Of a DNA stretch of 64,000 bases, positions 56,440 through 64,000 are shown one piece after another. Where the stretch lies: NCBI GenBank assembly GCA_015680685.1, contig MNCI01004314.1, positions 64,001 to 128,000 of the forward strand, given 5' to 3'. Source of the stretch: Gnetum montanum. Taxonomy: Eukaryota > Streptophyta > Gnetopsida > Gnetales > Gnetaceae. Made by a program: the position numbers and the translations under genes. Under the pieces are notes generated by a model. It did not search any database, was not told the DNA's origin, and saw only the letters and a program-made list of their open reading frames with translations. The number at the start of each line of letters is the position of its first letter. Position 1 is the first letter of the stretch.

Positions 56440-57160
56440 ATGATGTACCTCCTTGAAATTAATAGTATGATCCTTAGTCACTTGCTAATGGTAGAGTTGG
56501 TAAAAATGATCCATGACCTTGTTGACAAGCTTGATATCCCATATCTTCAAAAATTGAGTTTAGGAGCTAAGCACAAGCTCTTGACAACCTATAATTTTAT
56601 TCTATGGAATCATGTGGAACAAATGGGGGATGTCATTGATGATGTCTAGGTCCCTATGGATGACATCTTATAAAGGAGGGTGATCCTAGAGACACATGTG
56701 AAAAGCTTGAGGTGAAGAACAAGAAACTAGATGACTAGGTGGCTATTCAAGAAAAGGTAGTCACAATTGGTTTGGGGTAGTCAAACCATAAGTTCTAAGC
56801 CAAAGAGCCTAAGTTCTACAAAGGTAATCATGATGATGAGATTTTATATGTCTTCATCCTTCAGATGGAGTGCTTCCTTGACATGAATGAATACCTAGAG
56901 AAAATGAGGGTCAACATCACTTTTAAATTTTTAGGAAGAGTTTCTCAAACATGGTGGCTTAGCATTGTTCAAGAAATGAAAGAACAGATAGCTCAATGAT
57001 TGGTTAAAACATAGGATGATCTTAAAATTACTCTAGTGAAGAACATCTACTTAGGAACTTCTATTGACAAAGCTTGGGTAAAGTTGAAGGAACTTTAGTA
57101 AACTAGAAAGCTAGAGGATTATCTTTGAAAATACCAAGAATTGATCTTAAAAATTCTAGT
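56440..57160 (+). pseudogene. Gypsy-type gag fragment
   Basis: Best seen at about 56800-57160: PKFYKGNHDDEILYVFILQM, FLGRVSQTWW and a LKELQ...KLEDYL block fit the retrotransposon gag core (substrate-like start, W-W motif, ..L.QT.S...Y). Several TAG/TGA stops. The frame is cut at 57161 by the LTR that follows. The lineage differs from the Tat copies; 56440-56790 belongs to it only tentatively. Confidence 0.5.
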
Positions 57161-57666
57161 TGTAATGTCCCATCCCTTGTTAAGGGTGGAAAAATATTGT
57201 AAAAATTTAATTAACCTTCAAATGAAGGGGTACCTCTTTATGAAGAGTTATGATTATTCATATATCCCTTAAAAATGGATTTGACCTATGCCATTTAAGG
57301 CCAAGTTTAGATGTCATGCCAACATGGAGTTGCAGAGCCTAGAAAGGCAATTAACGAGAGCTAGGTGAAGCAGGACAAGAAGGGACTAATTACCCTTTTG
57401 GCAAGATAGCCTAATCGTGGTGGTAGTACTGAATTGCATCTAAGGCTTAAGTGGCATGGGAAGATAACCTAGAGGGTGTTGCAGTACTCTCTCTCTTATT
57501 AATAAAATTTTCCATTTTCTCTTCATATTCTAAGTACTAGTTATTCATTTAGCAATTAATTCATTATTTAAGTATTTTATGATGTTTCCATTGTATTACT
57601 TAAGAATGTAATGAATTAAGCAATGAACGATCATGTTTTTATGAAATTTGGAAATGGGATGTCACA
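57161..57666 (+). mobile_element. Short LTR (506 bp) with initiator-Met-type PBS (copy H)
   Basis: Begins TGTAATGTCCCATCCC and ends GGGATGTCACA, so the ends form short inverted repeats. It is followed two bases later by TGGTATCAAAG. It interrupts the gag fragment on its left. The internal region to the right is lost or unrecognisable after about 300 bp. Confidence 0.6.
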
Positions 57667-57668
57667 TT

Positions 57669-57679
57669 TGGTATCAAAG
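57669..57679 (+). other. Primer-binding site of copy H
   Basis: TGGTATCAAAG, one change from the initiator tRNA-Met complement TGGTATCAGAG common in plant elements. Confidence 0.6.
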
Positions 57680-57965
57680 AAAAAAAAGATTAAAGAGCCA
57701 AAGTGGAAGGAAATATTATTTTATTATTATTATAAGAAACAGAAATACATCCAAGTAGATTACATGTAATGAAAGAAATGGTAGAAAGGGAAACAGCATA
57801 ACATAGAAATTGAAAATATGTAGAGTAAGGAAAAACAAGAAATACAATAGTGATCAATCATTTTGTTGGAATGTATCAAGGAAATCTAAAACTATCTTCA
57901 ATTGTCCTTCTCATTTTTCATCAGTGGAATCCTTTTTGCCGAGCAAATTTTTGCATCCCACCAAG
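57680..57965 (+). other. Short internal remnant of copy H
   Basis: AT-rich, contains a TTATTATTATT tract near 57720. No coding signal. Confidence 0.4.
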
Positions 57966-60477
57966 TATAACACCCTGTCCTAGCTAGGGCAGGGTGATGC
58001 CTAGGATCAAGTAATCTTAACATGGAAGCATGATAACTAGAACCAATAATGTGCAAAATACATGATAATAAGAAAGGTCAAATGATACAGAACTTTCCTA
58101 CCATACCAAAGACTAAACATACATATCATGTTATAGAACTGCATGTATCTACATAAAGCAAACTATACACTACTCTGCAAAAATACAAAAAACACATAAA
58201 CCTCATCATCGTATATAGAAGAGTACAGAGAGTTTCATACAAGGATATCTAGTCCACACTACTGTACATAAAAATATACATTAACCAAGCACTAAATATT
58301 TTTTCCTCCTCTACGCTTCCTCTCTATGCTCATCTAGGCTCCTACACCTTTCACCTATAATAAAATAAAGTCAACACACAAGTGAGTGGGAAGCCTTTAC
58401 ACTTCCCCTTCTAGCTAGTTGACAAGTGTTGCATTAGAGGAGAAGAGTGGGATACAAGACAACCTACGACCACTATTAGTCTTATGCATGCTCAAAACAG
58501 CACACACCATATCACCCATAAAGCTAACATACTATCATACAATCAGAAATAAAGCCATGGTCCAACATCATCTATCATGCCCATGTCATCATACCCATGA
58601 TAAACCATGAATAGTCCTTGATCCACATAATCATAATCCAAAAGAACACCTATTCTCAATGATATTACTCAAAAACTAATACTATTACATACATAGCCCA
58701 TGTGGTTGCTAGCATATCCATGCTCAATGTAGCATGTGAAACAGTGCCACAAGTACTCATAACAACCATTGCTTATAGGTCTTTTATTTATCCAATCGGT
58801 GATAGGGTACATCAACCTATGACATGCAATCGCTAGCCTTCTAGAGGACTAGCGATAGGGACAAACACACCTATGCCATGGACTAGCCATAAGGATGAAC
58901 ACACCTATGCTTTTCCACTCTCAGGATGAGGCCTAAGATAGAAGCCTCACTGATGCATCACAATGGGGATCAATCCATACTACCTCCAAGGTGCCTCATC
59001 ACCAATTGGTCCACACCCTCATGCTAGCATCACCTGCCAATAACCATCACAAGCATCGTCATGAAAACATATACACAATTCAACTAGATTAAGCCAACAT
59101 AGGTCATAAGCACAACACACCCAAAAAACATAATCACACATATCCACCCCTAATAGTTATAGTCATTCCATGAAAATAATACCATGATGCAATAGAACAA
59201 CATGAAGACCTCGATATGACAAAACAATACCATATTCCTCAAAATACATGTACTTCCATACAAATGACCACTAGAATAACCTTCAACATGATGTATGCCT
59301 AAAGAGAAAACTAATTCCATGATTATAAAGTACTTCCCAAAATGATCCCAAAGACACTAATTTTACCTAAATCAGAATCCTCAAAGCAAAGTTATGTGCA
59401 TTCAAAGTTTGATTAATAAATTAATATTTAAATAATATTTAATTACCACCTGAAGGATTGGAACTTCCAAAAATGCTCACATCCTAATAGGCCCCAAAAA
59501 TAAAATATTCTTATCATACCAATCTCATCAACATCAGATATCATATTCTACAAGTCCACATCATACCATATATCCCATATATCTTAATAAAACATTTGCA
59601 ACCAAAATCATACAATTTTGGGAAATATGCAAAATAACATGCCTAAGCTCATACTTTGAGCGATTTGCCCCACATGCTCCCATCACATGATCATATACAC
59701 TAATCTAGCACAAAAATACAAGGAAAAGGTAAAGACAACCCATCAATTAAAATTGTTGGGGTAGAAAGGTTGAAACAAGTATAAAATCTTCAAGACTTTG
59801 TTTTGCTTCTAACAAGTTCTGCACCTATGTCAACAATCCCAAATCTAGGTTTTGAGCAAGCAAAAATCATCCACAAAGCTCAAAATCTAAAAAAGGAGGA
59901 AAATAGAAGAAAATGGAGGAAAAGAGAAGAGAATAAACATAACCCTCATTTCTATTTCCAAACAAAAAAAGAAAAAGAATGAAATAGACCAAATTCTTAT
60001 GGGTGGTGGCAAAAAAAAAAAAGGCAGTGGGTCTTAAATAAAAACAAGGTTTCGCTTTTATGCTTATGTTACCATAAAATAAAAGATAAAATTGAGGTAG
60101 TGCATGTACATGAATTTTACTTTTTTATTTCTTTTCTTTTATTTGAATTCTTTATTATTTTTTTAAAGGAATGATTTTCATAAGTTATTTTTTTTCGTCT
60201 CCACAACTAATACCATAAACTTTAATCATGTGTAATAGACATACCAAGACTCCAAATCAAAATCCATTTAAACCTATGAGATCCTTATCATACACTCTAC
60301 ACATTCACATGCCAAAACCACCCCCAAACATCATGCAACATTGTGCTATAGTACAAATTCCTATATACTAAAATCACAAATAAAGCATAAAAACATACTA
60401 GATAGGTGTTCTTGTACCTCAATGATGAGTAATGAGGTACCCCTATGCCAAACCATATGAGTCACTAAGGCGTTACA
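57966..60477. mobile_element. Possible LTR or solo LTR (2.5 kb)
   Basis: Ends are TATAACACC and GGCGTTACA, close to the inverted TGTAACRCC/GGYGTTACA ends of many plant gypsy LTRs. The flanking 5-mers (CCAAG, CATGA) do not match, no PBS or PPT is clear and the strand cannot be decided. No coding capacity. Confidence 0.3.
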
Positions 60478-62442
60478 CATGATCCAGTTAAATTCCATTT
60501 ACCTATAGTTATCTAGTACACTAGTTTCTTTAGGAAGTGAAATGAGCATTGAGAACATTTTACACTTGTGAAGCTCAAGCGTATGGTTTAAGTGTAATTG
60601 AGGTATGTGATTTTTTATCATTTTATGTTTTATAGATGTGATCACCTACAACAAGAATGAAAAGTAAAGTAATTTAAAATCTAATTTTTTTATTGCTTAT
60701 CTAGCCTAACACAAGTAACCATACCACTTTCCTAAACACATATAGTGCTCCTAGGCTACCAAACGTTAAGCATTATTGGGTTACCAACTACTATAAGTAT
60801 GCTCGAAGTGGTCGTGCTTGCATTCATTAACTACTAGAAATAAATTACTTAATTAAAATGTAGCAAAGTTAAGTACATAAAAGAAACATTAATCTAGTCT
60901 CAGTGCTGCAAGGATTGTTAAAAAGAGTTTATTTTATTCTTGTCACACTATTGTGCTCAAGTACATCAGTGCTCGAATAAAGAACTGTACACACTTAGAC
61001 TCCTTTTGCAAGCACTCAGAAAATATTCTAACTTTGAGAAAAATAAATTGCAAGAGCTTCACTACTTTGACTAAAAACTAACATAAAAAACTATGCAAAA
61101 ACTAGAGCTTAGGCACTATATTTATAGGCTAGGGTATATACCTTGACGTTAAATACCTAACATTGCAACCAAAACTTGATGTCACGTACCTAATGTCATA
61201 ACGCCAATATCATGTACCTAACATCTTGGTAATAGAAAAATGGTGATTCATCATACCCCCATGACTAAATGAAAACTTGTCCTTGAGTGTAGAAGAGGAG
61301 GAATAAGTTCTTTACAAAAATATTAGGTAGGTATGGGATTATTGATTGACATATAGACTAAATAAAATGGAATAATAGACTTTGAGTGCCCAAGCATACA
61401 GAGATGTAATTTTTACAAAATTTGGTATTCATAATAAGAGAAGTGAACATCCTAGATAACATTGACATCCAACACCTCTTGATAGTAGAAGAATGATAGA
61501 CAAGAGATCCAATGATCATGAACGGTCCTCGTTGTATAGTACTGCTACATCATCCTTGGTGAAGGTAGTCCCACTTCTAGTCCATGCTTCCCACTACAAT
61601 CAAAATAAAATCATGAATTAGTATGCAATGCATAATGCATAACTATTAGATGCCTTATCTCGTTAGTGGTTACACTCAGCTAGGTTGTGATTGTGGTAGA
61701 TTGATTCTTTTAGTAGTGTTAGTAGGAAGGCTAAAAAATAGGGTAAAATAGATAAATAGTTCATAAAAATTGAAGAATTTCAACACAAGAAAAATATTTG
61801 AAGAGGCTATAAGAATTCATAATAATAAAAAGGAAAGATCACTGAAAATTTTTTTAAATATGTAAATAATTGGATGTCATTGATGCGGTAACCAAAAAGA
61901 ATTTGATTGTAAGAGTGTCTAAGGGTAATGAACTTAACTAACCCAACCAAAAGATATGAAAGTGGGTCCTCCCCAAAGCAGGCACACACCTTTTATGCCC
62001 TTGCATAACTTCAAATCAAAGAGCCTGTGGGCTTCATAGATGATTAATGATTATAGAAAGTTAATCACAAAAACCTGAAAGAAACTAACTAATAATTTCG
62101 ACACATCAAACCAAGACATCGAACTAGAGCATGAAACTAGCAATGTGGTGAGATACGAAAAACAAGGATGGATGAGAGAGTGTGTGGAATGGAGTTTCTA
62201 ATTAAGGTCACATGAAGCCCCTTGTGAATTTTGTGGTTAAATGACTCGATAGGATTTATCCTTAGTCCAGACAAAAACCAACCATGTTTAGTAACTTCAT
62301 GTCATCATTCTAAGACTAGTCCATCCCGAGACACAAGAGTGCTCCCACAGAACAACCAGCATTCCTTATTAGAGAAGAAGTAGGAAGTGAGGAAGGGCCT
62401 TAGTTAGACAATATGAGTCCCATAACTAGTTCTTGTAGCTTG
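60478..62442. other. AT-rich DNA without recognisable gene
   Basis: No frame above 60 codons with recognisable content. Nothing supported. Confidence 0.5.
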
Positions 62443-62644
62443 TTTATTTTTTCTAAGAGGTGTGCTTTGAATTCCCATTGTTGGTTTTTTCTTTTTTTCT
62501 TTTTTTTTTTTGAAATGGAAACCACACCATGTAAAGACATATGCATTTATTTTTTCCAAGGGGTGTGCTTTGAATTCTCATCATTTTTCTTTCTTTATTT
62601 TTCTTTTCTTCACTGATGAGAACCACACCATGCAAGGACTTATT
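62443..62644 (+). repeat. Tandem duplication of a 100-bp unit
   Basis: Two diverged copies (62443-62545, 62546-62644) share TTTATTTTTTCYAAGRGGTG, GTGTGCTTTGAATTC and AACCACACCATG, with a variable T-rich tract between. Confidence 0.8.
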
Positions 62645-63239
62645 CAACTTCCTTTATTAGTAGACACAGAATAGTAAGAAATCCATGAGAACACACATGC
62701 ACCCAAGCAAACAAAAAGGGACAAAGAATACCGAATCCCATTGAAACCACACCCTATTCAAACCTTTGAATCCTTCCCAATTTTGAAAACTTCCAAAGTC
62801 ACAAATTTATTAAAGTTTTCTTAATGAAAAAGGAATTGCACATTTCCAAAATAAAGAAAATCATAGAGTTTGTGGATGGGTGGATGTTGTGGACTCACTC
62901 CCTATTGTATGAAAAAGAAACCATGTCATAATCATCCATAATGAAATTTAAAGCTAGAAAATAGACACCAACAATCAAATAACAAAACTAGCACATACCA
63001 CCATCAAGCAATGCATTACCAATGTACCTAGCATTTATTAACAAAAAGGTAGAAAATCACACCAAATAAAATAAAATAAAAATATAAAAGAAAGTGTTAA
63101 ATTTTTAAGAAATAGAAAATGTACTAATGATGGTGTAAAACAAAAATTAGAAAGATTAATAACATGAAAACAAAAGGATGTAAAATAAAAATTTGAAAAA
63201 TCAAAAATGTGTAAAACAAAAAGTGGAAAAATTTAGGAG
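62645..63239. other. AT-rich DNA without recognisable gene
   Basis: Purine-rich on the plus strand. No coding signal seen; may be 3' noncoding DNA of the integrase-bearing element at the right edge. Confidence 0.4.
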
Positions 63240-64000
63240 CCACTTATATGGTTAGCATGGTTGGCCATCTCCCCCACAACTAAGTTGAAAGTAGGAGATT
63301 CGAAATATTAAGCATGGTTTTCCATCTTATGAGGCTTTTTTTGTACTTGCTAGCTTATGCTCATGGAAATGTTTAATTTTTTGGATGTTCACCAGCTATT
63401 TCTTGTTTAGGTTCTTAGGCTTGTAGATCATCATGGTCCCAAAAGGAAAATTCTTGTAAATAATGTAAGGCCCTTCCCACAATGTTTAAAACATACTTCA
63501 TTGAGATATGTGTGTGGGGTTCTAGTAGAGAACCTTATCTCCCAATTGAAATTTTACTTTTCTAATTTTTAGGTCATGATGATTTTTTATTGTAGGCCTT
63601 GTGCAACTTGTTAGATGATAGGGCTACTAATTTTTTTTTATCTAGCAAGTTGAGATTCATTAGTCTTTCTTTTTGGGGTAGACTTAAGTCAAGGTCAAGG
63701 TCACAAGTTGTTGAAAGTATACAAAGCTCAAATTGGATAGGAAGTATTGATAATTTGTTGTACAAAAGCTCATAAGGAGAATAGCCTATAGGAAGTTTCC
63801 ATGTTGAGTAGTAAGCCCAAAGGGAATCATTGAGTTTTGTGCTCCAATCCTTCCTATATTTTCTAACAGTTCTTTTTAATATCCTTATGATTTCCCTATT
63901 GGTAACCTCAACTTGATCATTAGCTTAGGGATGGTAAGGTGTTATGATTTTATGTTCAACTCCTAATCATTGCATGAGCTTTCAAAAAGTAGTGCTGATA
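63240..64000 (-). pseudogene. Athila-like integrase C-terminal fragment (continues past window)
   Basis: Minus-strand remnant of a Ty3/gypsy integrase. From 64000 down: HKIITPYHP, then [10 protein letters not shown] carrying the catalytic Glu, [29 protein letters not shown] and LPIQFEL, ending with a degenerate C-terminal part to about 63240. The block order and LWAY...PIGYSPY...LP spacing are typical of Athila-type integrases. Stops, mainly TAA/TGA, and frameshifts lie after 63570. Unrelated to the Tat copies by sequence. Confidence 0.65.

Noticed and set aside
57966-60477. Complete retrotransposon
   Set aside because: Only LTR-like ends are visible; no coding domains, PBS, PPT or target duplication, so listed only as a possible LTR.
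62413-62647. Possible microRNA-like hairpin or small gene in the duplicated block
   Set aside because: The two units are direct, not inverted, and T-rich; no foldback or coding evidence.

Overview
This looks like intergenic DNA from a seed plant with a large, repeat-rich genome. A gymnosperm is possible, but the sequence does not prove it. I see no intact host gene, tRNA, rRNA or CRISPR array. Almost everything recognisable is a decayed, nested LTR retrotransposon. The dominant family is a Ty3/gypsy lineage of Tat/Ogre type: RT with a YVDD box, an ordinary RNase H followed by a second archaeal-type RNase H, then an HHCC/DDE integrase with C-terminal region, and tandem repeats in the 3' untranslated region. 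Its LTRs start TGAAACACC and follow a conserved polypurine tract, AACAAAGAGGGGCCA.

Layout. 1-6129: the 3' half of copy A (pol, 3'UTR repeats, PPT, LTR). 4832-17228: copy B (leader, gag-pro, short spacer, pol, 3'UTR repeats, PPT, LTR), sharing its left LTR with A, so A and B form a tandem LTR-internal-LTR array. 17229-20319 (copy E) and 20463-28704 (copy D) lie on the minus strand. They carry gag-pro and a spacer with an opposite-strand gene, but no pol. 28705-31054: the 3' end and LTR of copy F. 31190-33419: an unrelated, internally deleted gypsy remnant. 36236-53737: copy C, a complete 17.5-kb element with two LTRs, a PBS, gag-pro, pol, a PPT and a perfect 5-bp target duplication (ACCCA). 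C sits inside an older LINE-like reverse transcriptase. 53738-64000 is AT-rich and holds a gypsy gag fragment, a separate LTR with an initiator-Met-type PBS, an LTR-like block and, at the right edge, an Athila-like integrase fragment on the minus strand.

The most unusual system is a multi-exon gene lying antisense in the spacer between protease and reverse transcriptase. In copy C it runs from 46624 down to 42500. I can place eight exons whose junction phases agree and whose summed length (3294 nt) is divisible by three. The reading frame has no frameshift and is broken only by in-frame stops. The product of about 1,097 residues has a basic N-terminus, an FCP1/NIF-type HAD phosphatase-like domain, a large unknown domain, a coiled-coil-rich part and an acidic tail. 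Exons 5-8 recur in D and exons 7-8 in E, always in the same place and orientation. Copy B has only a 0.56-kb spacer and lacks the gene.

Decay is dominated by C-to-T and G-to-A changes. Most in-frame stops are TAG or TGA where sister copies have CAG, CAA, CGA or TGG, as expected for deamination of heavily methylated plant repeats. The assembly has at least two join errors. One is an inverted contig at 18348-18798, shown by a perfect 100-bp inverted overlap. The other is an unmerged 83-bp overlap around the single N at 42441.
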